Notes: generated by a model not told the origin, from the letters alone. DNA of 8,146 nucleotides from JAIVGV01 sp035295985 (GCA_035295985.1 DATHBT010000092.1:1-8146); one strand, 5' to 3'; shown: positions 1 to 6,650, counted from the stretch's first letter. Numbers and translations are program-made.

Positions 1-99
1 ACGACGGCATGACTGGCACTGAAGGCGCTGCGTGCCGGTGCGGTTGAAGCCCGATTTAACCTGTCGCTCGGAGCTGTCGCAGTGGGGACATCGGTGCAT
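1..99 (-). CDS. Transposase N-terminus, IS1/InsA-like zinc-binding domain (partial)
   Basis: Reading leftward from the ATG at 99-97, 33 codons stay open to the window edge. The peptide begins MHRCPHCDSS and holds two CxxC knuckles, C4-P-H-C7 and C28-Q-S-C31, 20 residues apart, with a basic Gly/Thr/Gln/Arg stretch (GFNRTGTQR) between them. This layout is typical of the zinc-binding N-terminus of IS1-family InsA-like transposases, where it helps bind the element's ends. An AAGG Shine-Dalgarno-like motif lies 6 nt before the ATG (complement of 106-109). An in-frame stop further upstream (complement of 133-135) leaves no better start. The catalytic part lies outside the window, so neither the family nor the intactness of the element can be settled. 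No terminal inverted repeat could be assigned because only one end is visible. Confidence 0.65.
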   Translation of the reverse strand, partial: MHRCPHCDSSERQVKSGFNRTGTQRLQCQSCRR

Positions 100-156
100 G
101 TCAAGCCTTATAGCATCATCAGGTCTGATCTAGGCAATCCCCCCGCCGGCCGGATG

Positions 157-188
157 TTGACAGGGCGGGCCGAAAAGTTGACTATTAA
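157..188 (+). promoter_or_regulatory. Possible sigma70-like promoter of the envelope operon
   Basis: A perfect -35 hexamer TTGACA (157-162) is followed by the AT-rich stretch ACTATTAATAAT (181-192), the only such patch before the first plus-strand gene. The best -10 match is TATTAA (183-188), giving a 20-bp spacer, longer than the usual 16-19. A second TTGACT sits at 178-183 but lacks a good -10. Expression could also start from the neighbouring insertion-sequence end. Confidence 0.35.
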
Positions 189-239
189 TAATCCTTCGCG
201 CCGAGAAGCCCGCCGTCCAGCGCCGCATTCTTAAGTCGA

Positions 240-277
240 ACGGCCTCGCGCCCGCAGCGGGGAGTTAAAGAGGCCGT
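240..277 (+). other. Inverted repeat in the 5' leader before the first envelope gene
   Basis: ACGGCCTC (240-247) is the reverse complement of GAGGCCGT (270-277), with 22 nt between. The loop itself contains a short CCCG-CAG-CGGG hairpin (251-260). This would give a nested stem-loop about 30 nt before the TTG start, so an effect on translation is possible. It resembles no riboswitch family that I recognise, and GC-rich DNA makes such short repeats common by chance. Confidence 0.3.
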
Positions 278-293
278 CAGGAGTTCACCTCGC

Positions 294-300
294 AGGGGAG
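294..300 (+). promoter_or_regulatory. Shine-Dalgarno that fixes a TTG start
   Basis: AGGGGAG lies 5 nt before the TTG at 306. The next in-frame ATG is at residue 100, after both membrane segments. The purine-rich site therefore supports TTG as the real start. Confidence 0.6.
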
Positions 301-305
301 AAGAG

Positions 306-1346
306 TTGCCCTCAGGGTCGGCCAATTACGCGAGCTTTAGCCGCGGCGCGCGACCGCGCGGGCGGGGGCGTGTGGCCTCGCACCCGCGCGTGCTCTCGAC
401 GAGCGGCTACTTTGTGACGACCGCGCTCGTCGCGGCCCTCACGCTGCTCGCCGTCTGGTGGGTGCTCGTCACGGGGGGGTACGAGGAGCCTTGGCTGCCG
501 GCGGGCGTGGCGGCGGGCGGCGTGCTGGTGGCGGCCGTGGCAGCGCGCGAGGTGCTGGTGCGCCGCGCCTGGGCGCGCTTCACGCGCGAGCTTGAGTTTG
601 AGATGGGCCACCGCGGCGAGGCCGCGAAGCCCGCCGCGACGACCGCCCCCCCCTCTCGGCGCAAGGAGTCCGGCAGGTCCAGCAGGTCGGGCAAGTCGGG
701 CCTGCGCGCGGCGGCCGAATCCCTGCGCGCGCTGCAACAGCGGCTCGCGCAGGCCGAGGAGGCGGGCGCGCAGCAGCCGGCCGCGCACCTCGAAGCCTTC
801 CGGCTCTGCGAGCAGTACCTGGCGAGCACGGACGAAGCGCTGCACGACGGGCGGGGCGCGCCCGAAGTGCGCGTGGCGCTGCGCGCCGGTCAGGAGCGCG
901 TGCGCGGGCTGCGCAAGCACCACCTGCTGGCCTGGGTGCGCGGCGAGGCCCGGCGGCTGACGCAGGAGGCGCAGCGCCGCGCCAGCGTTTCGGCCAGGAT
1001 CGAGACGGCCGAGCGCGCGTTCGATGTCATCAGCGAGGCACTCAGGGAGTACCCGGAGGAGGCGGAGCTTCGCGACTCGGCCGCGGCCGTGCGGACTTAC
1101 ATCGCCTCCGTAAAGGTGTCTCACTGGGCCGAGCTGGCCGAGCGCGCGGCCTTCCGCGGGCGCTTCAACCGCGCCGTCGCGCGTTACCGCGACGCGCTCT
1201 ATTACCTCTCGCGGGCGGAGATGAACGAGGACGCGCGCGCCGCCACGGCCGAGCGCATCAACCGCGAGATCGAGCTACTGCGCGCGCGCATCGCAACGGG
1301 CGATGGGGCCGGGCGCGGGCGCGCGTGGGAAGAAAATCGCGGCTGA
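306..1346 (+). CDS. Two-TM membrane protein with long helical cytoplasmic domain, unknown function
   Basis: This is a 346-residue protein of no family I recognise. A basic N-terminus (about residues 1-33, rich in Arg and Gly) is followed by two hydrophobic segments, about 35-55 (FVTTALVAALTLLAVWWVLV) and 64-85. These would form a membrane hairpin. Residues 105-135 are a Pro/Ser/Lys/Arg-rich linker. Residues 135-340 are rich in Ala, Glu and Arg, almost free of Gly and Pro, and look fully alpha-helical. The part near 270-320 (AELAERAAFRGRFNRAVARY) resembles a TPR-like helix pair, which suggests a protein-interaction scaffold. The start is TTG with a good Shine-Dalgarno. It lies 230 nt before a polysaccharide export gene on the same strand, so a role in envelope or exopolysaccharide assembly is plausible but only inferred. 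Codon use is extremely GC-rich throughout, which supports it as a real gene. Confidence 0.75.
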   Translation: MPSGSANYASFSRGARPRGRGRVASHPRVLSTSGYFVTTALVAALTLLAVWWVLVTGGYEEPWLPAGVAAGGVLVAAVAAREVLVRRAWARFTRELEFEMGHRGEAAKPAATTAPPSRRKESGRSSRSGKSGLRAAAESLRALQQRLAQAEEAGAQQPAAHLEAFRLCEQYLASTDEALHDGRGAPEVRVALRAGQERVRGLRKHHLLAWVRGEARRLTQEAQRRASVSARIETAERAFDVISEALREYPEEAELRDSAAAVRTYIASVKVSHWAELAERAAFRGRFNRAVARYRDALYYLSRAEMNEDARAATAERINREIELLRARIATGDGAGRGRAWEENRG

Positions 1347-1444
1347 CGGCTGACGCGCCGTTTGCCTGCGTGGCCGCCGCCGTGCGAAAATTACGGCCCG
1401 TCAGAGCCGGCGCGCTTCCCGTAGCGAAAAGCGGGGACGGCGGC

Positions 1445-1468
1445 CCCCGCGCGTTAATGTGCGCGGGG
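1445..1468 (+). other. GC-rich stem-loop in the intergenic region 1347-1576
   Basis: CCCCGCGC (1445-1452) and GCGCGGGG (1461-1468) pair perfectly over 8 bp, with a GTTAATGT loop that can add one G-T pair. No T-tract follows, so it does not look like an intrinsic terminator. It could stabilise an RNA end or modulate read-through between the two genes. The rest of the 230-nt gap shows no convincing promoter. The reading frame of the downstream gene happens to be open across it from 1325. Confidence 0.4.
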
Positions 1469-1576
1469 CGAGGCAGCCCCGGACGCCGGCCCGGCATCAA
1501 TCTTGTCACGGCGCAATTGCGGGTGAATCTCAGGGCGTGCCGAGTCCGGGCGCCCTCTCCACAGGAAGTAAAGACG

Positions 1577-2704
1577 ATGAAAGTTTTAACAGCAGTTCTG
1601 GCCGCGGCGGTCGTCTGTTCGACGGTCGCGCTCCCGGCAAGCGGGCAGGAGAAGAAGAAGGCGGACGAGGCGCAGCCGCCGAAGCAGAGCGCCCCGGCTA
1701 AGGCGTCGGAGGCCAAAGAGTCGCAGCCGGCGACGGCCGAGGCGGGCACGCCGCAGGCCCAGCGCCGGGTCATCCCGGAGGACAGTGTCTATACTGATCG
1801 GACTGACTACCTGCTGGGCCTGGGCGACGTGCTCTCGCTCAAGGTGTTCGGCGAGCCACAGTTCGACACCGAAATGGTCGTCGAGGACAACGGCAACGTC
1901 GAAGTCCCCTTCGCCGACGCGTCCCTCCCGGCGCGGTGCCGCGACGTGAAGGCCCTGCGTAAGGACATCCTCGCGTTGCTCTCGGAGTTCCTGAAGAAGC
2001 CCAGAATCGATCTGCGCGTCACCAAGCGCGAGAGCCGCCGCCCGGCCATGGTGTACGGCGCGGTGCGCGGCGGGGCGCAGTACCAATTGCAGCGCCGCGC
2101 GCGCCTGCTCGAACTGCTGTCGCACAGCGGCGGCGTCAGCGAGTCGCACAACGGCACGATCCAGATCTGGCACACCGAGCCGCCGATGTGCGAACAGGAC
2201 GTACCGGAGGACGCCCCGAAGAAGGCCGAGGTCGGTGAAGACGAGCTGGGGCTGCCGTTCGAGGTTTACCGCGTCGCCGATCTCAAGCTGGGCCTGCCCG
2301 AGGCCAACCCCTACATCCGCAACGGCGACATCGTGTACGTGGCCGAGGCGTCGCCGATCTACATCGTCGGCAACGTCGTGTCGCCGAACAACCTCCACCT
2401 GCGCCAGGGGATGACCCTGTCGCGCGCGCTCGCCACAGTCGGCGGCGTCCGCGACGACGGCAACCAGTCGAAGATCAAGATTTACCGCCTCAACCAGCAG
2501 ACGATGAGGCAGCAGGAGATCATCGTAGATTACAAGGCGATCAAGTCGAACAAGATACCTGACTTCGAGCTACAGCCCTACGACATCATCGAGGTGCCGA
2601 AGAAGGGCTTCAGCGCGAAGAACCTCAGGGATATGGTGATCGGCATAGGGACGACGAGCGCGACGGGCTTAGGCGCGAGCCTGCCGATGCGGGTACTTTA
2701 CTGA
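1577..2704 (+). CDS. Polysaccharide export protein, Wza-like (Poly_export plus SLBB domains)
   Basis: This 375-residue secreted protein belongs to the polysaccharide export family, whose members form the periplasmic and outer-membrane channel for capsule or exopolysaccharide. The N-terminus MKVLTAVLAAAVVCSTVALPASG is a signal peptide, probably cut after ASG; Cys14 is not in a proper lipobox, so it is probably not a lipoprotein, unlike E. coli Wza. Residues 24-60 are a Lys/Glu/Ala/Pro linker. The Poly_export domain starts near residue 78 (YLLGLGDVLSLKVFG) and runs to about 150. A first SLBB-like segment follows at about 152-200 and a second at 261-315 (IYIVGNVVSPNNLHLRQG, then TLSRALATVGGV). 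The frame is open upstream to 1325, but the ATG at 1577 is preferred because AGGAAG (1563-1568) lies 8 nt before it and the signal peptide begins there. No Wzc-type kinase or glycosyltransferase is in the window. Confidence 0.88.
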   Translation: MKVLTAVLAAAVVCSTVALPASGQEKKKADEAQPPKQSAPAKASEAKESQPATAEAGTPQAQRRVIPEDSVYTDRTDYLLGLGDVLSLKVFGEPQFDTEMVVEDNGNVEVPFADASLPARCRDVKALRKDILALLSEFLKKPRIDLRVTKRESRRPAMVYGAVRGGAQYQLQRRARLLELLSHSGGVSESHNGTIQIWHTEPPMCEQDVPEDAPKKAEVGEDELGLPFEVYRVADLKLGLPEANPYIRNGDIVYVAEASPIYIVGNVVSPNNLHLRQGMTLSRALATVGGVRDDGNQSKIKIYRLNQQTMRQQEIIVDYKAIKSNKIPDFELQPYDIIEVPKKGFSAKNLRDMVIGIGTTSATGLGASLPMRVLY

Positions 2705-2771
2705 CGCGGGCCGCCCGCGCCGGCCCCCGCGCCGTTGGCGGGGCGGCGCTGGCTTGCGAGTTGATCTGCAC

Positions 2772-2779
2772 GGGGGAGG
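2772..2779 (+). promoter_or_regulatory. Strong Shine-Dalgarno that fixes a TTG start at 2788
   Basis: GGGGGAGG lies 8 nt before TTG 2788. An earlier in-frame TTG at 2761 would place this site inside the coding region, so 2788 is the better start. Confidence 0.65.
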
Positions 2780-2787
2780 TTCTCCAG

Positions 2788-3087
2788 TTGGCTGACCGAA
2801 GAGTTGGGGCGGGCGTCTCGGCCGCGCGCAAGCGCCGCGGGCGTACGTCGCTGCTGTTGAGCGCGGCAGTGGTCGTCGTCGTCATCGCGCTAATCTGGAC
2901 GGAGCAGGTGGCGCTGCTCTACGTGCTGGCGACGCTCAGCGTCGCGTCGCTGCTCGTCGTCGTCGCGTTCTCCGACCTCCGCGGGGCACGCCGCGTGACG
3001 CCGCCGACGCCGGGCGACGACGCGGCTGCCGCGGGCGACGCGATGAACGCCGCCTCCGCCACGACCGCGCGAGCCGGCCGCCGCTAA
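2788..3087 (+). CDS. Small two-TM membrane protein, unknown function
   Basis: This is a 99-residue protein that I cannot assign to a family. After a basic N-terminus (about 20 residues, with a KRRGR motif) come two hydrophobic segments. The first includes SLLLSAAVVVVVIALIW, then comes a short TEQ turn, and the second is VALLYVLATLSVASLLVVVAF. A basic SDLRGARR stretch and an Ala/Thr/Asp-rich hydrophilic tail follow. The two basic flanks suggest both termini are cytoplasmic. It begins 83 nt after the polysaccharide export gene with a strong ribosome binding site and is followed by a strong terminator, so it is probably the last gene of the same operon. A role as an accessory membrane subunit for polysaccharide export is a guess from position. 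Confidence 0.6.
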   Translation: MADRRVGAGVSAARKRRGRTSLLLSAAVVVVVIALIWTEQVALLYVLATLSVASLLVVVAFSDLRGARRVTPPTPGDDAAAAGDAMNAASATTARAGRR

Positions 3088-3092
3088 GCACT

Positions 3093-3108
3093 CGGCCGAC
3101 GCCGGCCG
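3093..3108 (+). other. CGGCCG hairpin preceding the terminator
   Basis: CGGCCG (3093-3098) and CGGCCG (3103-3108) form a 6-bp stem around the loop ACGC. It begins 5 nt after the stop codon of the small membrane protein. The same motif, also preceded by TAAGC, occurs before the other terminator at 6513-6530. Confidence 0.45.
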
Positions 3109-3131
3109 CGCCGCCACGCCGGAGGGCAACT

Positions 3132-3181
3132 AAAGAGGGCGCGGGCGATCAGCTTCGACTGATCGCCCGCGCCCTCTTTTT
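3132..3181 (+). terminator. Bidirectional rho-independent terminator between convergent genes
   Basis: A perfect 21-bp inverted repeat pairs 3132-3152 with 3159-3179 around the loop CTTCGA. It has a GC-rich core, starts with AAAGAGGG and ends with CCCTCTTTTT. The A-run at one end and the T-run at the other make it work on both strands. It closes the plus-strand envelope operon and the minus-strand DUF1003 gene, whose stop codon is only 27 nt away. Confidence 0.93.
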
Positions 3182-3207
3182 AACTCACCCCCGCCCGGCG
3201 CGGCCCG

Positions 3208-3918
3208 CTACCGCGTCCCGACGCCCTCGTGCTCGCCGGTGATCACCTCGATCTCTTCCTTAACATCCTTCAGCTCCGCGGTCACGGCCTCGACCTTGCC
3301 GCCGACCTGCGCCACGTCGTCGCGGACGGCCTCCACCTCGCCCGTGATCTCCTCGACCTTTTCCTCCAGCTTCTTCTCGGCCGCCTTCGCGCTGGCCTCC
3401 TCGATCACGCGCAGAACCTCGCCCGGCTCGGGCGAGACCTTGAGCGCCTCGATTTCGGGATCGCGCTCGAAGCTGAAGCGGCGCACCTGATCGAGCTGGT
3501 GCGTCAGGTGGTCAAGCATCTCCAGGGTCTTGGCCGCCTTCTGCTCGGCGAGCATGTTGACCTGCAGCTCAAGCTCGGCCCGCTTCTCGCTCGCGCGCGC
3601 CATGCGGTTCTGCGAGATGAGCACGAAGGTGGAGAGGAAGATGGCTTCGAGCGAGACGATCATCGTCAGCAGGCCGTAGGGGAACTCGTCGAAGACGCCC
3701 AGGCCGAAGCGCGCGAACAGCCCTATGTTGAGCACGATCCAGACGCCGAACCAGACGACGTGCAGATAGACGAAGGCCATCGAGCCGGAGAAGAGGGTGA
3801 TCCGGTCGGCCACCCGGTCGGTGAGGGTGCGCCGCTCGTCGTCGCGCCGCTGCATCTCGGCGAGCGCGGCGATGTTCTTCCGTATGATCTCGTCCTGCGA
3901 GACCGGACGATCGCCCAT
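3208..3918 (-). CDS. DUF1003 family membrane protein with coiled-coil C-terminus
   Basis: This 236-residue protein matches the DUF1003 family pattern, whose biochemical function is not established. An N-terminal helical region (about 1-35) leads into RVADRITLFSGSMAF and two membrane segments, about 45-68 (ending FGVWIVLNIGLF) and 80-103. The second is the typical block YGLLTMIVSLEAIFLSTFVL followed by ISQNRMA. After the conserved Gln-Asn-Arg comes a helical stretch with QVNMLAEQ and LEMLDHLTHQL, as in the family. Residues 165-230 are an extra Glu/Lys/Val-rich coiled coil with heptad-like repeats (EKVEEITGEVEAVRDDV). The start is ATG 3918; GGAGG (complement of 3929-3933) lies 10 nt upstream. 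It is transcribed alone, converging on the terminator at 3132-3181. The coiled coil suggests oligomerisation or a partner protein. Confidence 0.85.
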   Translation of the reverse strand: MGDRPVSQDEIIRKNIAALAEMQRRDDERRTLTDRVADRITLFSGSMAFVYLHVVWFGVWIVLNIGLFARFGLGVFDEFPYGLLTMIVSLEAIFLSTFVLISQNRMARASEKRAELELQVNMLAEQKAAKTLEMLDHLTHQLDQVRRFSFERDPEIEALKVSPEPGEVLRVIEEASAKAAEKKLEEKVEEITGEVEAVRDDVAQVGGKVEAVTAELKDVKEEIEVITGEHEGVGTR

Positions 3919-4201
3919 CCTTCTGTTGCCTCCGGGTCGTCCGAAATTCCCGCTTGTTCTTGACTGCCGGGCCGAGGAGAGTCTAACCCCGCTTTAACAA
4001 ACCGTGTGCCAGCCCGCGACGGTGGCGGCGTCTGTGCGTTTGCGTGCAGATGGCGGCGCGTGCCACGGTCGAAACTGATACGCCAAGCGGACGGCACGTA
4101 GCCGTTCAATTCAGGGAGCGCGGGTGGAACGCGGCGGGAATCAGGGCGGGGGCGGGGGAAGCGCCCGGGGCGCTCGCGGCAGGGGTTCTCTGGATCGTAC
4201 T

Positions 4202-4230
4202 TTGCTGCGCGGCTGCGCGGCTGCTATAAC
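4202..4230 (+). promoter_or_regulatory. Sigma70-type promoter of the metalloprotease gene
   Basis: TTGCTG (4202-4207) is separated by 17 nt from TATAAC (4225-4230). The -10 matches five of six consensus bases and the spacing is ideal. Predicted transcription start is near 4237, giving a leader of about 100 nt. The spacer is made of an 8-bp tandem unit GCTGCGCG (4204-4211, 4212-4219, then the partial copy GCTGC to 4224), so a gain or loss of one unit would destroy the spacing. Confidence 0.6.
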
Positions 4231-4236
4231 TGTCTT

Positions 4237-4252
4237 GGCCCCGGCCGGGGCC
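4237..4252 (+). promoter_or_regulatory. Perfect palindrome at the predicted transcription start
   Basis: GGCCCCGGCCGGGGCC is a perfect 16-bp palindrome beginning about 7 nt after the -10 box. It could be an operator for a dimeric repressor or a 5'-end RNA hairpin that stabilises the message. Its all-GC composition means chance cannot be excluded. Confidence 0.35.
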
Positions 4253-4337
4253 GGCCGAGGCAAAGCTCCAACGTCAACGGCTTCATTAAGCAAGCGAGCG
4301 CGCCCTCCCCAGCTCGACAAGGAAGGTGACAATAAAG

Positions 4338-6455
4338 ATGCGACGCGCCCTCTTTTCGCTCTGCGTCTCGGCGCTGCTGGTCGCGGCCACCGCGCCGCCC
4401 GCGCGGCCCTACAGCCACCACTACACCAGCTCATCGACCCCGCAGAGCCTGACGCGGGTGCGGTGGAACGCTTCGACGATCAACATCACGCTCTCGACCT
4501 CGCTCCAGAACCCGCCCCCGAACATCAAGGCCGGCAGCGACGTGGAGGGGGCGGCGCGGCGCGCGCTGCGGCGCTGGTCGGAGGCGGCCGGCATCACCTT
4601 CAACATCTCCGTGGGCGGCCAGCAGTTGGTGGGCAACGACGGCGTCAACCTGATCACGGTCGCGGCCGAGAATGCCCTGACCTTCGTGCCCGGCGATTCG
4701 AGGACGGGGGCCGCGCGGGTCTTCTTCGACCCGACGACGGGCTTCATCGCCGAGGCCGACGTGACGGTCAACCCCGCCCGGCAGTTCTCGACCGACGGCA
4801 CGCACGACACCAACGATCTCGAATCGACCTTCGTCCACGAGATCGGGCACATGCTCGGCCTCGAACACTCGGGCGTCGTCGGCGCGACGATGCAGCCGCG
4901 GCAGTTGCGGAACTTCTTCGATCTCAAGCAGTTCACCCCGCGCACGCTCTCGGACGACGACATCGCCGGCATCCGCTCGCTCTACAATCGCGCGCCGCTC
5001 CTGCCCTCCGGCTCCATCGCCGGCTCGGTCAACTACGGCGCGGGCGCGCACGTCTTCGCCGAGAACCTCTTCACGGGCCGCGTCCACGGCAGCGCCATCA
5101 CGCTCTCGGACGGGTCTTACCGCATCGATCACCTGCCGGGGGGCACGTACCGCGTCATCGTCGAATCCCTGAACGAGCCGGTCTTTGCGCGCGAGATCGC
5201 GGAGTCGCGCGGGCCGTACACGGGCATCAGCAGCAACGTCCCCTTCCAAGTCGCGACGGCTGAGACTAGCGTCGCTGTCGGCGCGACCTCGGTCGTCAAC
5301 TTCACCGTCGGCGGCGCGCCCTTCGTCAACCTGCGGCGGCATGGTCTCAGCACTCCGTCCGGGGTTATCTTCCACGGTGGCCCGATGCCTCTCACACCCG
5401 GCGCGAGCTACCGCTATTACGTAGGCGGCGATGGCGTAGAGAATGTTCCGGCGACGAGTTTCGCATTCACTACCCCCTTCATTACTATCGACCCCTCTAG
5501 TTACACCCTGCACCCGCCGGGTACTTTGTTCCTCGCGCAGGACGCACCATTCTTTATCGCCAGCTTCGACATCGCGGTGACCGACACGGCGAAGTTCGGC
5601 GACTACAGCCTGCGCGCGCAGGCCCCGTCGGGCGAGTTGGCCTACCTCGCGGGCGCGGTCGTCATCGATCCGTACACGGATAGGGTGGAGCTGAACCCGA
5701 TTGAGGCGAACGACTTCTTCGTCCGCCAGCAGTACCGCGATTTCCTCTTCCGCGAGCCGGAGCCGACGGGGCAGCAGTTTTGGGAAAGCATCCTGAACAA
5801 CTGCCCGAACGTGTTCAACACCGATCCCGCAAGCCCTTCGCGGCAGTGCGACCGCAACCTCGTCTCCGCCTCATTCTTCACCTCGGTCGAGTTTGACATC
5901 AAGGGCCGCTACATCATCCACTTCTACCGCCTCGGCCTCGGCCGCAGCCCGACCTACGCCGAGTTCAACGCGGCCATGCGGTTCATCAGCGGCGCGACCG
6001 AGGCGGAGGTGAACCAGAGGCGTGCGCAGTACGCCGCGAACTTCGTCGCGCGCTCCGACTTCCAGAACGTCGCGGCGCTGCCCAACGAGCAGTTCGTCAA
6101 CGAGCTGATGAACCGCTACAGCTTGCAGCAGATCACGACGAACGACCCGGCCGACCCCGACCGCAGGACGCAGGTGACGCTGACGCGCGCCGACCTGATC
6201 GCGCGGCTCAACTCGGGCGCGCTCACGAAGGCGCAGGTGATGCGGGCCATCGTCGAGAGCCGAGAGGTGTCGAACGCCGAGTTCAACCGCGCCTTCGTCA
6301 CGTTGCAGTACTTCGGGTATCTCAGGCGCGACCCCGATCCGGGCGGCTTCAACAGTTGGCTCACCTTCCTGAACGCGAACCCGAACGACTTCTACACGAT
6401 GGTCAACGGGTTCGTGAACTCGCGGGAGTACCGCACGCGCTTCGGCCAGCCCTGA
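4338..6455 (+). CDS. Secreted matrixin-like zinc metalloprotease with DUF4214-type C-terminus
   Basis: This is a 705-residue secreted protein. The N-terminus MRRALFSLCVSALLVAATA is a signal peptide. The peptidase domain spans about 30-220: HEIGHMLGLEH at 167-177 is the HExxHxxGxxH zinc motif of metzincins, with Glu168 catalytic, and Met185 in ATMQP fits the Met-turn. Upstream, VRWNASTINITLS and a helix with RRALRRWSEAAGITF are typical of matrixins. Residues 225-285 look like a carboxypeptidase-regulatory-like beta domain (GSIAGSV, then GSYRIDHLPGGTYRV). About 330-450 is a beta-rich segment with unusual codon use. About 456-705 matches DUF4214 helical repeats, for example FVRQQYRDFLFREPEPTG and FVTLQYFGYLRRDPDPGG. 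ATG 4338 is chosen because AAGGAAGG (4319-4326) lies 11 nt upstream; GTG 4326 would overlap that site. The protein probably degrades extracellular proteins. It has its own promoter and ends at a strong terminator. Confidence 0.88.
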   Translation: MRRALFSLCVSALLVAATAPPARPYSHHYTSSSTPQSLTRVRWNASTINITLSTSLQNPPPNIKAGSDVEGAARRALRRWSEAAGITFNISVGGQQLVGNDGVNLITVAAENALTFVPGDSRTGAARVFFDPTTGFIAEADVTVNPARQFSTDGTHDTNDLESTFVHEIGHMLGLEHSGVVGATMQPRQLRNFFDLKQFTPRTLSDDDIAGIRSLYNRAPLLPSGSIAGSVNYGAGAHVFAENLFTGRVHGSAITLSDGSYRIDHLPGGTYRVIVESLNEPVFAREIAESRGPYTGISSNVPFQVATAETSVAVGATSVVNFTVGGAPFVNLRRHGLSTPSGVIFHGGPMPLTPGASYRYYVGGDGVENVPATSFAFTTPFITIDPSSYTLHPPGTLFLAQDAPFFIASFDIAVTDTAKFGDYSLRAQAPSGELAYLAGAVVIDPYTDRVELNPIEANDFFVRQQYRDFLFREPEPTGQQFWESILNNCPNVFNTDPASPSRQCDRNLVSASFFTSVEFDIKGRYIIHFYRLGLGRSPTYAEFNAAMRFISGATEAEVNQRRAQYAANFVARSDFQNVAALPNEQFVNELMNRYSLQQITTNDPADPDRRTQVTLTRADLIARLNSGALTKAQVMRAIVESREVSNAEFNRAFVTLQYFGYLRRDPDPGGFNSWLTFLNANPNDFYTMVNGFVNSREYRTRFGQP

Positions 6456-6512
6456 CGCGGCCGGGGAGGGGAAGCCCGCGCGCCACGCGCCCCTCTCGGA
6501 TGACATAAGCCA

Positions 6513-6530
6513 CGGCCGACGCGCCGGCCG
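6513..6530 (+). other. CGGCCG hairpin preceding the second terminator
   Basis: CGGCCG (6513-6518) and CGGCCG (6525-6530) flank the loop ACGCGC. TAAGC (6506-6510) precedes it, as at the first terminator. It lies 57 nt after the metalloprotease stop codon. Confidence 0.45.
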
Positions 6531-6536
6531 CACGGC

Positions 6537-6587
6537 GCAGATAAAACGGGCCGGGTCACTCGAAGTGACCCGGCCCGTTTTATCTGC
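6537..6587 (+). terminator. Bidirectional rho-independent terminator between the two protease genes
   Basis: A perfect 24-bp inverted repeat pairs 6537-6560 with 6564-6587 around the 3-nt loop CGA. The GC-rich core ACGGGCCGGGTCACT is flanked by AAAA on one side and TTTT on the other, so it can act in both directions. It ends the plus-strand metalloprotease and the minus-strand S8 protease transcripts. The remaining bases of the gap 6456-6650 show no gene. Confidence 0.92.
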
Positions 6588-6650
6588 CCGCACTGTCTTG
6601 CGTCGCCCTCTACAGGCGGGCAAGTCGGCCCTCCCCCAAGAGCCGCCAGC

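Larger units (their letters stand above)
3919..4337. other. Divergent intergenic region (419 nt)
   Basis: This gap separates the minus-strand DUF1003 gene from the plus-strand metalloprotease gene. It holds the metalloprotease promoter and palindrome listed separately. A second possible plus-strand promoter is TTGACT (3960-3965), 16 nt, then TCTAAC (3982-3987), but it is about 350 nt from the gene. I see no convincing promoter for the DUF1003 gene. Short open frames here lack ribosome binding sites and look spurious. Confidence 0.5.

Noticed and set aside
107..112. TATAAG as a -10 box for the transposase on the minus strand
   Set aside because: It overlaps the likely ribosome binding site and the nearest -35-like TTGCCT is 19 nt away, so a normal leader would not fit.
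312..1124. Minus-strand open frame of 270 codons opposite the first envelope gene
   Set aside because: It is Arg/His/Leu/Pro-rich without membrane or domain features, while the plus frame has two clear TM segments and a good ribosome binding site.
1325..1576. N-terminal extension of the polysaccharide export protein
   Set aside because: The frame is open, but the extension would bury the signal peptide and ignore the Shine-Dalgarno before ATG 1577.
3229..3963. Plus-strand open frame of 244 codons opposite the DUF1003 gene
   Set aside because: The minus strand has clear DUF1003 membrane segments; the plus frame shows only the Leu/Asp/His-rich pattern of an antisense reading.
4044..4229. 61-codon open frame in the divergent intergenic region
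   Set aside because: It has no ribosome binding site, overlaps the promoter of the metalloprotease gene and has no recognisable feature.
4124..5263. Long plus-strand open frame of 379 codons overlapping the metalloprotease start
   Set aside because: It is Arg/Ala/Gly-rich with no domain, and the overlapping frame carries a signal peptide and zinc motif. GC-rich DNA gives long spurious frames.
4431..5513. Minus-strand open frame of 360 codons within the metalloprotease gene
   Set aside because: It is an antisense shadow with Arg/Asp/Val-rich composition and no recognisable motif.
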